64,000 nucleotides of DNA from Acidobacteriota bacterium (GTDB lineage: Bacteria > Acidobacteriota > Terriglobia > Terriglobales > Acidobacteriaceae), in NCBI GenBank assembly GCA_021804965.1, contig JAJZGG010000002.1, positions 35,347 through 99,346 on the forward strand, read 5' to 3'. Below, one piece after another: positions 15,170-24,184 of this stretch (position 1 is the stretch's first letter; every line of letters begins with the position of its first letter). The notes beneath the pieces were generated by a model that made no database searches, was not told the origin of the DNA, and saw only the letters and a list, made by a program, of their open reading frames with translations. The position numbers were made by a program, and so were the translations under genes.

Positions 15170-16381
15170 ATGCACAGCACGGATGCGCTGATTGTGGGGG
15201 GTGGGCCCGCGGGGCTGACGGCGGCTCTGGCTCTCCGGCAGTGCGGCATGGACGTGACGGTTGCCGATGCGCTGCACCCGCCGATCGACAAAGCCTGTGG
15301 GGAAGGATTGATGCCGGATGCGCTGGCGGAGTTGCGCCAGTTGGGCGTGGAGCTTTCACCGGAAGACGGCGGAGTCTTTGGAGGCATCCGGTTTGTGAGC
15401 CATGCGGACCAGACTGCCGGGGTTGAGGCTGCAGCCGAGGCGCGCTTTCCCCGCAGGAAGGACTGGCCCGGCAGGGAGGACTGTCTCGGCAGGGCGGACT
15501 GTCAGGATGCACTCGGCGTCAAGCGTCCCCTGCTGCATCAGCGATTGGAGCAGGCTGCGCGGCAGGCTGGAGTGCGGCTGCGATGGAAGACTCCGGTTCA
15601 GCTTTTGCCGCAGGGTTCGGTGCTGCTGGCTGGAGAGGAATGCCGCTACGGGCTGCTGGTGGGTGCCGATGGGCAAAGCTCGCGGGTGCGCCGTTGGGCG
15701 GGATTGGAATCCGGCCAGGTGCTGAGCCGGCGCTTTGGATTTCGTCAGCACTATCGCGTGGAGCCGTGGAGCGATGTGGTTGAGGTGCACTGGGGGCAAA
15801 GCGGCCAGGCCTATGTGACCCCGGTGGGCGGCAATGAAGTCTGCGTTGCCACCGTGACGCACACTCCGCACAGCCGGGTGGATGCCCTGCTGGAGGAGCT
15901 TCCGTGGCTGCGAGAGAGGCTCACGCCGGGCAGGGAGTTGCTGCGTACGGATCGCGAACGAGGCGCACTGACCACAACCCGACGGCTCCGGCGAGTGGCG
16001 ACCGGTCGCGTTGCCCTGCTTGGCGATGCTTCCGGGTCAGCCGATGCCATCACCGGGGAAGGCATGGCGATGGCCTTCCGACAGGCACTGCTGTTGGCGG
16101 AATCCGTGGAGAGACTCCCGATGAACGCAGCACTGGAGCGGTATAACCGGCACCATCCGGAGATTCTTCGCCTGCCGCAGAGGATGGCACAGGTGATGCT
16201 GCTGATGGATCGTTGGCCGGCTCTGCGCCGACGCGCGATTCACGCGCTGGAGACGGAGCCGCAGCTGTTTGCCCGGTTGCTGGGTGTCCATGTCGGTGCC
16301 GAATCCATGGGGCACTTTGTGGTGACGCGTGGGCCGCAATTTGCCTGGCGGCTGGCGGTTGCCCGCAGCCAGGCCGGATAA
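15170..16381 (+). CDS. FAD-dependent oxidoreductase/monooxygenase next to the type III PKS
   Basis: About 403 residues. The N-terminus has the Rossmann motif ALIVGGGPAGLTAAL, followed by a KACGEGLMPDAL segment typical of the geranylgeranyl-reductase/PKS-linked flavoproteins, LLVGADGQSSRVRRW and the second FAD motif VALLGDASGSADAITGEGMAMAF. Such enzymes oxidise or hydroxylate the polyketide product in similar clusters. Starts at GTG 15152 or TTG 15158 would overlap the PKS stop; ATG 15170 gives the most family-like N-terminus. A hexapeptide repeat (residues about 95-112) is inserted after the FAD half, and the 3' end merges into a 15-bp repeat tract. Confidence 0.82.
   Translation: MHSTDALIVGGGPAGLTAALALRQCGMDVTVADALHPPIDKACGEGLMPDALAELRQLGVELSPEDGGVFGGIRFVSHADQTAGVEAAAEARFPRRKDWPGREDCLGRADCQDALGVKRPLLHQRLEQAARQAGVRLRWKTPVQLLPQGSVLLAGEECRYGLLVGADGQSSRVRRWAGLESGQVLSRRFGFRQHYRVEPWSDVVEVHWGQSGQAYVTPVGGNEVCVATVTHTPHSRVDALLEELPWLRERLTPGRELLRTDRERGALTTTRRLRRVATGRVALLGDASGSADAITGEGMAMAFRQALLLAESVERLPMNAALERYNRHHPEILRLPQRMAQVMLLMDRWPALRRRAIHALETEPQLFARLLGVHVGAESMGHFVVTRGPQFAWRLAVARSQAG
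15452..15505 (+). repeat. Three in-frame 18-bp tandem repeats in the flavoprotein gene
   Basis: CGCAGGAAGGACTGGCCC, GGCAGGGAGGACTGTCTC and GGCAGGGCGGACTGTCAG follow each other directly. They encode RKDWP-G/REDCL-G/RADCQ, an insertion that introduces two cysteines. Confidence 0.8.
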
Positions 16382-16459
16382 GTCCAGGCCGGACAAGTCC
16401 AGACCGGATAAGCCCGGGCCGGATGTGCCCAGGCCCTATCAGCGCAGGCCGGTTGAGCA
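16370..16459. repeat. Six degenerate 15-bp tandem repeats at the 3' end of the flavoprotein gene
   Basis: Units of the form CAGGCCGGATAAGTC start at 16370, 16385, 16400, 16415, 16430 and 16445. The first three or four are closely alike and the last two have drifted. The stop codon of the flavoprotein (TAA 16379-16381) lies inside the first unit. There are no spacers, so this is not a CRISPR array. Confidence 0.8.
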
Positions 16460-16476
16460 ATTGATCGAATGCCCGA

Positions 16477-17964
16477 CTACCGGCGGCCTGCATGCAGGCT
16501 TGCCAGCGCAGGGTAAAGCCTGCGCCAGTGAGCATAGCCCTCCCGGTAGGCTGCCACCGATTCCGCGTCGGGGAGGATGCGTTCCGCGACGGTAATGGCT
16601 GCCGCACAGGCATCGTCCAGCGAGGACCAGTGCCCGGCACCCACGCCAGCCATCAGGGCTGATCCGAAGGCGCCACCTTCCTCGGCGGTGAGGATCTCCA
16701 CGGGCTGACCGTATACGCCAGCCTGAATCCTGCGCCAGAGCGGACCTCTGGCGCCTCCGCCACCCAGCCGGATGGCCGAGACGGGGATACCCAGCTCGGC
16801 GAAGAGCGTGAAGGAGTCTCCCAGAGAGTAGGCAACCCCCTCCAGCACTGCCCGCGTGAAGTGGGCAGCGGTGTGGCTGGAGTGAATTCCGGCAAAGGCA
16901 GCGCGGACCTCCGGATCAAGATGCGGCGTACGCTCCCCGAGCAGGTAGGGAGCCCACATCAGCCCGTCACTGCCGGCGGCAATGGCACTGGCCGCAGCGG
17001 TGAGTGCATCGTAATCCTGGCCGGCAAAGAAGGTTTCCCGCAGCCAGCGAAGGCTGAGTCCAGCCGATTGCGTGACACCCATGACATGCCAACGGCCGGG
17101 AACGGCGTGGCAGAAGGTGTGCAGACGGCCCTTGGGATCACGAATCGGACTGGCTGTGGCCGCAAAGACCACGCCCGAGGTCCCGATGGTGGCCGAGACG
17201 GAGCCGGGAGCCAGAATGCCCATGCCCACGGCGCCTGCACCCTGATCTCCGGCGCCAGCCACAACGGGTGTTCCGGCGGTGAGTCCGGTGACGGTCGCCG
17301 CATCGGGGCTGATGGTGGCGCATACATCGGTGGATTCGTACACGGGCGGCAGCCATGCCATGGGAATGCCGGCGGCTGCAGCCACCTCAGCGGACCAGCG
17401 CCGGTGTGTCACATCGAGCAGAAGCGTCCCGCTAGCCTCCTGCACATCGATGGCATAGCTGCCCGTCAGACGGAAGCGGACATAATCCTTGGGGCAGAGA
17501 ATGTGCGCGGTCTGGGCAAAGATCTCCGGTTCGTGGGTTTTGACCCAGAGCAGCTTGGTGAGGGTGAAGTTGGGCAGGGCAGGATTGCAGGTGAGCTCGA
17601 TCAGCCGCTCGTAGCCGATCTGTTCATGGAGCCAGTCGCACTCCGGCTGGGTGCGGGTATCGCACCAGATGAGCGAGGGTCGAAGGACATTGCCGGCCGC
17701 ATCCAGAAGCACGGCACCGTGCATTTGTCCGGTGAGTCCAATGCCTCCGATCGGCTGGACCGGAGTGGGAGCAGCCGCAAGGGTGGCGCGGATGGCTTCG
17801 ACGGCGGCCCGCCACCAGTCCTCGGGGTCCTGCTCGGCCCATCCTGGCTGTGGCGTGCGAAACGGCGCATGTTCTGCCGAGGCGGAACTCACAATGGCGC
17901 CGTCTTCATTGACCAGCACGGCCCGTGTGCCGCCGGTGCCAATATCCATGCCAAGAAACCACAT
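16477..17964 (-). CDS. xylB: Xylulokinase
   Basis: 495 residues, the usual length for FGGY-family xylulokinase, which phosphorylates D-xylulose with ATP to feed the pentose phosphate pathway. Visible motifs are MDIGTGGTRAVLV (phosphate loop), GQMHG at 79-83 (the xylulokinase signature), the catalytic base Asp240 in GAGDQGAGAVGMG, and LGGGGARGPLWRRIQA (adenosine site). GAGG lies five bases before ATG 17964. No xylose isomerase is adjacent, although a GH3 glycosidase lies nearby. Confidence 0.93.
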   Translation of the reverse strand: MWFLGMDIGTGGTRAVLVNEDGAIVSSASAEHAPFRTPQPGWAEQDPEDWWRAAVEAIRATLAAAPTPVQPIGGIGLTGQMHGAVLLDAAGNVLRPSLIWCDTRTQPECDWLHEQIGYERLIELTCNPALPNFTLTKLLWVKTHEPEIFAQTAHILCPKDYVRFRLTGSYAIDVQEASGTLLLDVTHRRWSAEVAAAAGIPMAWLPPVYESTDVCATISPDAATVTGLTAGTPVVAGAGDQGAGAVGMGILAPGSVSATIGTSGVVFAATASPIRDPKGRLHTFCHAVPGRWHVMGVTQSAGLSLRWLRETFFAGQDYDALTAAASAIAAGSDGLMWAPYLLGERTPHLDPEVRAAFAGIHSSHTAAHFTRAVLEGVAYSLGDSFTLFAELGIPVSAIRLGGGGARGPLWRRIQAGVYGQPVEILTAEEGGAFGSALMAGVGAGHWSSLDDACAAAITVAERILPDAESVAAYREGYAHWRRLYPALASLHAGRR

Positions 17965-18082
17965 TGCTCACCTCAAAGGGAAACGGGATATAAATCGGTT
18001 TTCTGTGCGAAAAATTCCGATGCAGAGTGAGGATAGCAGTCGGGGCGGTGCAGGGCAAGGATTCGGTGGATCAAAAAAACTT

Positions 18083-18111
18083 TGCGGACAGTGGGGTGAG
18101 CACTGTCCGCA
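18083..18111 (-). terminator. Intrinsic terminator after the VWFA gene
   Basis: TGCGGACAGTG and CACTGTCCGCA form a perfect 11-base-pair stem around a seven-base loop. On the minus strand it is followed by AAAGTTTTTTTG, the expected U-tract. It lies 37 bases past the stop of the VWFA-related gene. Confidence 0.88.
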
Positions 18112-18147
18112 TGGGTTGCAACGGTGTGTTGCCGTCGAGCGCGTCCG

Positions 18148-19098
18148 TCAATCCATTGGACTGCCGTTGGGATGGTAGACGAAGACCTGCTCCGGGGCAG
18201 TGGCTTTTGCGTCCTTCACATCCAGATGGAAGTGCATGGAGAGCATGGAGTCCTTGCCACTGTAAGGGGCCTTGACGGTCATCTCATACTGGTTGCGGAG
18301 CCGCTGGTTCAGGTCGTTGAGAAATGGCTCGAAGGAAACCGGATTTCCGAAGCCCTGCCAGTAGGAGTATCCGCCGGTTGCACTGGAGACTTCCATGAGG
18401 AGATTCTGGCCGCCATTGCCCACATAGGAGCTGCTGCCGGGATTGCCGCGTCCGTGCCAGTAGAGGGTGTAGACCACAAGTCGCGCCCGTGTTGCGTCTT
18501 GAATCGCGGTCTGCACGTAGGGATCCTCCGGATCAAAGCGCCGCTCGTAGTTATCGATTCCGTCGGTGATCATGAGCACTTCGCGCTGCGCCTTCATGTC
18601 CGACGAAGGCCAGTGCTTGGCAAGCTCCGAAAGGCAGAAATAGGGGCTGCCATTCGAGTATGCCGGTCCACTGGTGATGCGCAGGCTCTTCATGACGGCA
18701 TCCCGGTTATGGGTCAGCGGCGTGGCCATCTGGACGGAGCCGTAGTTCATGTAGCCGAGGGCAACACGAGCATTGGGCGGAAGATTGCGCACGAAGTGTC
18801 GGATGTCACCAAATTGAATGGCCAGGCTGGCTCGCGCGGTGTTGTCAATCAGGATCACGAACTCGATACGCGCATCGGGAGATTGCGAAGCGACCAGCGA
18901 GGCAACCTGCGCGGGCTTTCCGTCCACGGAGACTTTGATGTCGGACGGAGAAACTGCGGGAGCAGGCGACTTGTCTTGCTTGGACAGCACAGTAATGATT
19001 GCCCGGCCTTCGGTGCTGTTCGTGTCCTGAGCCTGAACGGCGGTGCCTGCAGCCAAAGCCAAGGCAAGCATGGGTAGAAACAGATGTTTGGCGTTCAT
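18148..19098 (-). CDS. Exported VWFA-related domain protein
   Basis: 316 residues with a signal peptide (MNAKHLFLPMLALALAAGTAVQA). The mature protein is a von Willebrand factor A-like fold of the type abundant in Acidobacteria: FVILIDNTARASL in place of the MIDAS DxSxS motif (the serines are changed, so metal binding is doubtful), REVLMITDGIDNYERRF as the second MIDAS strand, and VVYTLYWHGRG. Members are secreted and of unknown function, possibly adhesion or protein assembly. AAGGAAG precedes the ATG. Confidence 0.8.
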   Translation of the reverse strand: MNAKHLFLPMLALALAAGTAVQAQDTNSTEGRAIITVLSKQDKSPAPAVSPSDIKVSVDGKPAQVASLVASQSPDARIEFVILIDNTARASLAIQFGDIRHFVRNLPPNARVALGYMNYGSVQMATPLTHNRDAVMKSLRITSGPAYSNGSPYFCLSELAKHWPSSDMKAQREVLMITDGIDNYERRFDPEDPYVQTAIQDATRARLVVYTLYWHGRGNPGSSSYVGNGGQNLLMEVSSATGGYSYWQGFGNPVSFEPFLNDLNQRLRNQYEMTVKAPYSGKDSMLSMHFHLDVKDAKATAPEQVFVYHPNGSPMD

Positions 19099-19465
19099 GG
19101 TCTTGCTTCCTTTCTGCGATACATCGGCCGGATCGGGTGTGACCCATGCTTCAAAGCCGGAATCCGGATGATCCGGAATGGGATGAGTCTTACACCGTTG
19201 GCCGACAGGTGCATCCTGCGTCCCACCATGGACGCTTCCATGGAGTAAGACGCGCCCTGCATGGGATTGAACCCGGATTTTCCAAAAAAGTCTTCATGCA
19301 GTGAAACTCTAGCATTAATTGCGCGATTTCTGTGCTTTGCCGCAGGGGCAAGGGAAGGTTTTTGAGCAGGAGTGTGACCTTGGACACAGGCTCACCGTAC
19401 GGTTGTGGGTGGATGATACAAGGAGGGTGGAGATTGCATCCAACCAAATGGATGGAGGGAATGGA
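19099..19465. other. Intergenic region between the VWFA gene and the phosphate acyltransferase gene
   Basis: This 367-base stretch separates divergent genes and must hold both promoters. It contains a cluster of CCGGAAT/CCGGAT words around 19157-19180 and GTCTTAC/GTAAGAC inverted copies about 60 bases apart (near 19187 and 19246). No gene or RNA gene is recognised; a GGGATTGAACCC word resembles a tRNA arm but no cloverleaf can be folded. Confidence 0.5.
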
Positions 19466-20455
19466 ATGAGCGATCTGGCAACGCTTGCCGAGTCAGTTAC
19501 GGTGGACCCGCTGGTGGAGCATCCGCAGGACTATCATGTGTTTCACAAATTTCTGGATCGTTGCCGCGAGATTCCCGCGCTGACGACGGCGGTCTGCTGG
19601 CCACTGTCGGAGGTGGCATTGAGTGGCGCTCTGGAGGCTGCCGAGGCAGGACTGATCCAGCCAATCCTGGTTGGCGACGGAGCGGAGATGCGCAGACTGG
19701 CCGCAAGGATGGGGGTCAGCGTTGCGGGACTGCCCGTGCTGGAAGCCGCCACGGAGGCAGCGGCAGCGCAGGCCAGCGTGGATCTGTGCCGCAGCGGCAA
19801 GGCGCAGGCAATGATGAAGGGCAGCCTGCACACCGACGAGTTGATGCGCGTGGCCATGGCGCGCGATACGGGGCTGCGGACCAGCAAGCGGATCAGCCAT
19901 GTATTCGTGATGGATACGCCGGCCTATGATCGCACGCTGCTCATCACCGATGCGGCGATCAACATTGAGCCGGAGCTGGAGGACAAGATCCATATTGTGC
20001 AGAATGCGATTGACCTTGCGCATGCGCTGGGGATTCCCGAGCCCAAGGTCGCGTTGCTCTCTGCCGTGGAGACGGTGAACCCCAAGATTGCTTCCACACT
20101 GGATGCGGCAGCCTTGTGCAAAATGGCCGATCGCAAGCAGATTGTGGGTGCGGTGCTGGATGGCCCACTGGCGTTTGATACGGCGGTGAGCGAAAAGGCA
20201 GCGGAGATCAAGGGGTTGAAGTCACCGGTTGCCGGCAAGGCCGATATTCTCGTTGTTCCGGACCTGGAATCCGGGAATATGCTGGCCAAGCAGCTCGAGT
20301 ATCTGGGCGGTGCGCAGCTGGCCGGCATCGTGCTTGGAGCCCGTGTTCCGGTGATCCTGACCAGCCGCGCCGATTCTGCAGCAACGCGACTGACTTCCTG
20401 TGCCGTGGCAGCGCTGCTGGAGCAGGCGCAGAAGGCTGTGCAAAGCCAGAATTAA
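19466..20455 (+). CDS. Phosphate acetyl/butyryltransferase
   Basis: 329 residues of the Pta/Ptb family, which converts acyl-CoA and phosphate to acyl phosphate and CoA. Recognisable segments are QPILVGDGAEMRRLA, AMMKGSLHTDELMRVAM, ISHVFVMDTPAYDRTLLITDAAINIEP and VPDLESGNMLAKQL. GGAGGG lies six bases upstream of ATG 19466; the frame is open to 19319 without a better start. With 329 residues it is the compact form and lacks the CobB/DRTGG extension. The acetate kinase needed to complete the pathway is 12 kb away (32106-33335). A terminator follows. Confidence 0.87.
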   Translation: MSDLATLAESVTVDPLVEHPQDYHVFHKFLDRCREIPALTTAVCWPLSEVALSGALEAAEAGLIQPILVGDGAEMRRLAARMGVSVAGLPVLEAATEAAAAQASVDLCRSGKAQAMMKGSLHTDELMRVAMARDTGLRTSKRISHVFVMDTPAYDRTLLITDAAINIEPELEDKIHIVQNAIDLAHALGIPEPKVALLSAVETVNPKIASTLDAAALCKMADRKQIVGAVLDGPLAFDTAVSEKAAEIKGLKSPVAGKADILVVPDLESGNMLAKQLEYLGGAQLAGIVLGARVPVILTSRADSAATRLTSCAVAALLEQAQKAVQSQN

Positions 20456-20523
20456 CGCGGAATCCCTGCTCCGTTGCCATGGATGCCTGGCATCGATTGC
20501 CCGGGGAGCTTATCCAGATGGAA

Positions 20524-20559
20524 ATGCCGGCCTGCGGCAAGGTGTCCGCAGGCCGGCAT
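20524..20559 (+). terminator. Intrinsic terminator after the phosphate acyltransferase gene
   Basis: ATGCCGGCCTGCGG and CCGCAGGCCGGCAT form a perfect 14-base-pair stem with an eight-base loop, followed on the plus strand by GTTTTTG. It lies between convergent genes, and may also slow the minus-strand GH3 transcript. Confidence 0.88.
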
Positions 20560-20573
20560 GTTTTTGTCTAGGA

Positions 20574-23147
20574 TTACTTCGCGCTGATCGCCGAGACGGA
20601 GGCCTCCAGTGGAGTGGACTCCGAGGAGTCTCCCACGTGGAGCAGGAACTTTGCCGCATCCATCTTCCAGGCGTGAGTCGTGACATCCCAGTAGGAGAAT
20701 GCACGACGGTTCAGCGTGAGCGAGACGTGCTGCGTTGCTCCGGGAGCCAGGCGCACCTTGAGGAAGCCCTTGAGTTCGCGCTCCGGCCTTTCGACAGGGG
20801 CATGGGGCTCGGAGACGTAGAGTTGCGCCACATCCGCCCCGGCCATCTTGCCCGTGTTGGTGACATCAAAGCTGACGGTGACATCCTCACCCATGCGGAA
20901 GGTGGGCTTGACCTGCAGATGCGAAAAGGCAAAGGTCGTGTAGCTGAGTCCGTATCCAAACGGGTACAGGGCATGGCGTCCGGTGGTGGTCCAGTAGCGA
21001 TAGCCCACCATCAGCTTTTCGTTGTAATGCACGTGCTGCAGACCGTCTGCTTCCCGCTTGGAGTAGTAGTTGGGATACGTGGGATCTTCCTCAAACGTGC
21101 GGTCAAAGGTGACTGGAAGCTTGCCTTCGGGATTGATTTTGCCCAGCAGTGCTTGCGCAATGGCCGTGCCACCCTCCTGCCCGGCGTAGTAGGTTTGCAG
21201 GAATGCCGGGACCGAACTGAGCCAGCTGCGCGTATCCACCGCACCACCGGCTGTCAGCACCACGGCAGTCCTGGGATTGCTGGCAGCGACTGCGTGGATC
21301 AGCGCATCCTGCCCCCAGGGAAGCGCGAAGCTGCGGTCATAGCCTTCGCTTTCTGTCACGTCGTTGAAGCCGACGGAAAGCACAACCGCATCGGCATGGG
21401 CCGCCAGGCGGAGCGTGTCGGCTGGAATGAGGCTGGCAATGGCACGCAGCCCCAGGGCAAGCCGTACGCCGGGAGCGCGCGGAATGTAATTCGCCACAAT
21501 GTGGATCGGCGTTCCGGCGGTGAGGTGGAGGGTGGTGGAAAGCGGATACTGCCCTTCGCGGTGCGGCTGTTCCAGCGCCTGCCTGCCATCCACTGTCACC
21601 GTGTAGGAATCCTCACCGGATGCGCCGGCCAGGAGCAGATAGTCCCCGCTTGTGCTCGGGGTGTAGGTGGCAGAGTAGCGAAGTCCGTGCGGATGAGGAT
21701 CGACCACATCCCACATGGCCGGCTTCAGGTCATCGACGAGCGTCTGATGCGTGGTGGAGGATGGCGCTCCGGTGAAGGTGTGATTGTCAAAGTGCTCCAC
21801 GGTGACCGGCGCGTCAAAGTGCGTGGAATCGAAGATCTCATGTTCGCTGGGAAGGCCGCGAGCGTAGAGAACATGGATCCCTTCCTTGTCGGCGAGGTTG
21901 GCCAGCCCGGTCAGAATGCTGACGGGATCAAAAGCCGTAGCCTGCGATGAGCCGCCACCGCCTGGTACCGCAGGATAGGCGTCGGGACCGATGACGGCAA
22001 TGGTCTTCACACTCGAAGGTTCAAGCGGCAGGAAGTGGTGCTCGTTTTTGAGCAGGGTCAGGCTTTCCTGCGCGCCCTGGAGCGCGATGGCGCGGTCGGC
22101 CACGGAGTAAAGCGGAAGGGAATCCACCTGCTGCGCGCGTGCGTTGGGACCAATCCAGCCATAGCGCAGCGCAACGCGGAAGAGACGCATGAGCTTGTCA
22201 TCGAGGGTGGATTCACTCACCTTGCCCGAGCGCACGGCCGGCAGCAGGGTCTGCTCGTTCATGAACTTGGCCGATGGCATCTCCAGGTCCAGTCCGTTAT
22301 TGGCTGCGGCAACGCCATCATAGGTCGCATCCCAGTCCGACATCAGCAGCCCTTGAAAGCCCCACTCCTGCTTCAGCAGGCGGATATTCAGGTCGTGGTT
22401 CTGGGTTGCGTGCACGCCATGGAGCATATTGTAGGAGTCCATGACGGCAGTGACATGAGCTGTTTTGACAGCAGCTTCAAAGGGCGGCAGATAGAGCTCG
22501 CGGAAGGTGCGCTCATCGATGTCGGAGCTGACGTTATGGCGGTCATATTCCTGATTGTTGCCGGCAAAGTGCTTGACCGTGGCACTGACTCCCTGCGACT
22601 GCACTCCCTCGATATAGGAAACCGCCATCTGGGCATTGAGATAGGGATCTTCCGAGAGATATTCAAAGTTGCGTCCGTTGACCGGAGTGCGCGAGATGTT
22701 GACGCCGGGAGCGAGCAGGAAATCCACCCCGCGGGCGCGGGCATCCCGGCCCAATCCTTCGCCAACGTTTCGGGCAACTGTCGGATCCCACGTTGCCGCC
22801 AGAGCTGCTCCTCCGGCATAGGCCGTGGTCGGCCCCCAGGATCGGACGCCCATCGGACCATCGGACATCTTCAGGCGCGGAAGATCAATGGATGGCATGG
22901 CCTGCGTGAACATGTTGTCCACGCCGCCGAGCAGGTGGATCTTCTGCTCCAGAGTGAGCTTGCTGACCATGGTTCGGGCCTGCTGCTCGAAGGCAGGAGA
23001 ATCCGGTGCCGGACCCCAGGTGGCTGTGGGGGCCTGGGCATGAGCCGTTGCCAGGCAGAGCAGGACTCCGGTGGTGATTGCGGCAGCGAAACGCGTTGCG
23101 TGCAGGGTGCTGCCAAGTGGGAAGCGAGGACGAAGCATGATTTTCAT
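20574..23147 (-). CDS. Secreted GH3 beta-glycosidase with a PA14 insert
   Basis: About 857 residues. A signal peptide (FAAAITTGVLLCLATAHA, ending near residue 38) directs it to the periplasm or outside. The GH3 N-domain has SDGPMGVRSW, the KHFAGNNQE loop (192-200) and the nucleophile Asp271 in LLMSDWDATYDG. The GH3 C-domain follows with TESEGYDRSF as the probable acid/base region. A PA14-like insertion lies between about 455 and 590, and a fibronectin III-like domain ends the protein. Likely substrates are beta-glucosides or beta-xylosides of plant polymers, which fits the xylB gene nearby. ATG 23147 lacks a clear SD; a GCGTGT/ACACGC inverted repeat (23149-23167) abuts it. Confidence 0.87.
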   Translation of the reverse strand: MKIMLRPRFPLGSTLHATRFAAAITTGVLLCLATAHAQAPTATWGPAPDSPAFEQQARTMVSKLTLEQKIHLLGGVDNMFTQAMPSIDLPRLKMSDGPMGVRSWGPTTAYAGGAALAATWDPTVARNVGEGLGRDARARGVDFLLAPGVNISRTPVNGRNFEYLSEDPYLNAQMAVSYIEGVQSQGVSATVKHFAGNNQEYDRHNVSSDIDERTFRELYLPPFEAAVKTAHVTAVMDSYNMLHGVHATQNHDLNIRLLKQEWGFQGLLMSDWDATYDGVAAANNGLDLEMPSAKFMNEQTLLPAVRSGKVSESTLDDKLMRLFRVALRYGWIGPNARAQQVDSLPLYSVADRAIALQGAQESLTLLKNEHHFLPLEPSSVKTIAVIGPDAYPAVPGGGGSSQATAFDPVSILTGLANLADKEGIHVLYARGLPSEHEIFDSTHFDAPVTVEHFDNHTFTGAPSSTTHQTLVDDLKPAMWDVVDPHPHGLRYSATYTPSTSGDYLLLAGASGEDSYTVTVDGRQALEQPHREGQYPLSTTLHLTAGTPIHIVANYIPRAPGVRLALGLRAIASLIPADTLRLAAHADAVVLSVGFNDVTESEGYDRSFALPWGQDALIHAVAASNPRTAVVLTAGGAVDTRSWLSSVPAFLQTYYAGQEGGTAIAQALLGKINPEGKLPVTFDRTFEEDPTYPNYYSKREADGLQHVHYNEKLMVGYRYWTTTGRHALYPFGYGLSYTTFAFSHLQVKPTFRMGEDVTVSFDVTNTGKMAGADVAQLYVSEPHAPVERPERELKGFLKVRLAPGATQHVSLTLNRRAFSYWDVTTHAWKMDAAKFLLHVGDSSESTPLEASVSAISAK

Positions 23148-23346
23148 GGCGTGTGCAGAGTACACGCGGCAGATGTGGAATGGCAAGGGGGAAACAAACG
23201 ATTGTTATTTGGCATGCCGAATGCAAGCCACCTGGGACGTACTGGGAAACATGACAGAAATGTCTCTATTTGCTAAGGAAAAATCGCAGTATACTTACGC
23301 TTGCCTGTGGGATATGTCACTTTCCCGTGTGTTCGAGGTCACGACG

Positions 23347-24066
23347 ATGATGACACCATTCAAGCAAATACACTCCCATCCCGATGATTGTGTGCATTGT
23401 GAACATCGGCACTTGCGCCTGTTCTGCAATCTGCCGCAGGAGGCATTGGAAGAGTTTGACCGAATTGGTGTGCTGGTCAGTCATGCTCCCGGAGCCAAGC
23501 TGTTTGCCGAAGGGGATGTGGCGCGCAACGTCTTCGTTCTGTGCAGTGGACAGGTGAAACTTTCCACGACCTCCCGCGATGGGCGCACGATGATCCTGAA
23601 GATTGCCGTTGCCGGTGATCTGCTGGGATTGAATGCTGCGCTTGCGGATACACCGCATGAGGTGACTGCGGAGACGATCGAGCCGTGCACGATCAAAACC
23701 GTTCGCCGGGAGCAGTTTGTGGACCTGTTGCAGAGCCATGGGACAGCCAGCATGAAGGCGGCGCAGTCCCTCTCGCTCGAATATGGAGCCGTCTTTCGCG
23801 ATGCCCGGCGGCTGGCTCTGTCGACCACGGCAGGGGGAAGATTGGCGCAGTTGTTGCTGGAGTGGGCGCGGGCCTCACGCTGCGGCGAAAGCGAGATGAA
23901 GTTCACTATGGCGCTGACGCATGAAGAGATTGCGAACATGGCCGGGACCTCCCGCGAGACCGTGACGCGATTGCTGAATCAGTTCCGCCGCCAGCAGTGG
24001 ATTCGCATCCACGGATCGCGGGTGACCATCCTGAATGAAGCGGAACTGGACAAGCTGACGGCCTGA
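23347..24066 (+). CDS. Crp/Fnr-family regulator with FNR-type cysteines
   Basis: 240 residues: an N-terminal Cys cluster (Cys15, Cys18, Cys27 in DDCVHCEHRHLRLFC), a cyclic-nucleotide-type beta roll, Cys114 in EPCTIKTVRREQF at the place of FNR Cys122, and a C-terminal Crp HTH (LTHEEIANMAGTSRETVTRLLNQF). The recognition helix ETVTR matches the E-xx-S/T-R pattern that reads TTGAT-like sites. This supports an oxygen- or NO-sensing iron-sulphur regulator. ATG 23347 follows GAGG by eight bases; upstream extension to 23071 would overlap the GH3 promoter. Confidence 0.85.
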   Translation: MMTPFKQIHSHPDDCVHCEHRHLRLFCNLPQEALEEFDRIGVLVSHAPGAKLFAEGDVARNVFVLCSGQVKLSTTSRDGRTMILKIAVAGDLLGLNAALADTPHEVTAETIEPCTIKTVRREQFVDLLQSHGTASMKAAQSLSLEYGAVFRDARRLALSTTAGGRLAQLLLEWARASRCGESEMKFTMALTHEEIANMAGTSRETVTRLLNQFRRQQWIRIHGSRVTILNEAELDKLTA

Positions 24067-24184
24067 GTTGTTTCAGTCCTGTACGCGGCGGTCCTGCTGT
24101 TCAAGAGTCCCGGAATATGGGCGATGAACAGGGTACGGCAGGTTGTGGTCCACCGGACGACAACCTGCTGCGAGGCCAATCAGC

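Noticed and set aside
16370..16459. CRISPR-like regular repeats
   Set aside because: Units of 15 bp are contiguous and have no spacers; no cas genes are present.
19190..19330. Possible tRNA (GGGATTGAACCC resembles a T-arm complement)
   Set aside because: No acceptor, anticodon or D stems can be formed on either strand.
23071..23346. Longer N-terminus for the Crp/Fnr regulator
   Set aside because: It overlaps the GH3 start region on the other strand and lacks similarity; ATG 23347 has an SD and begins before the Cys cluster.
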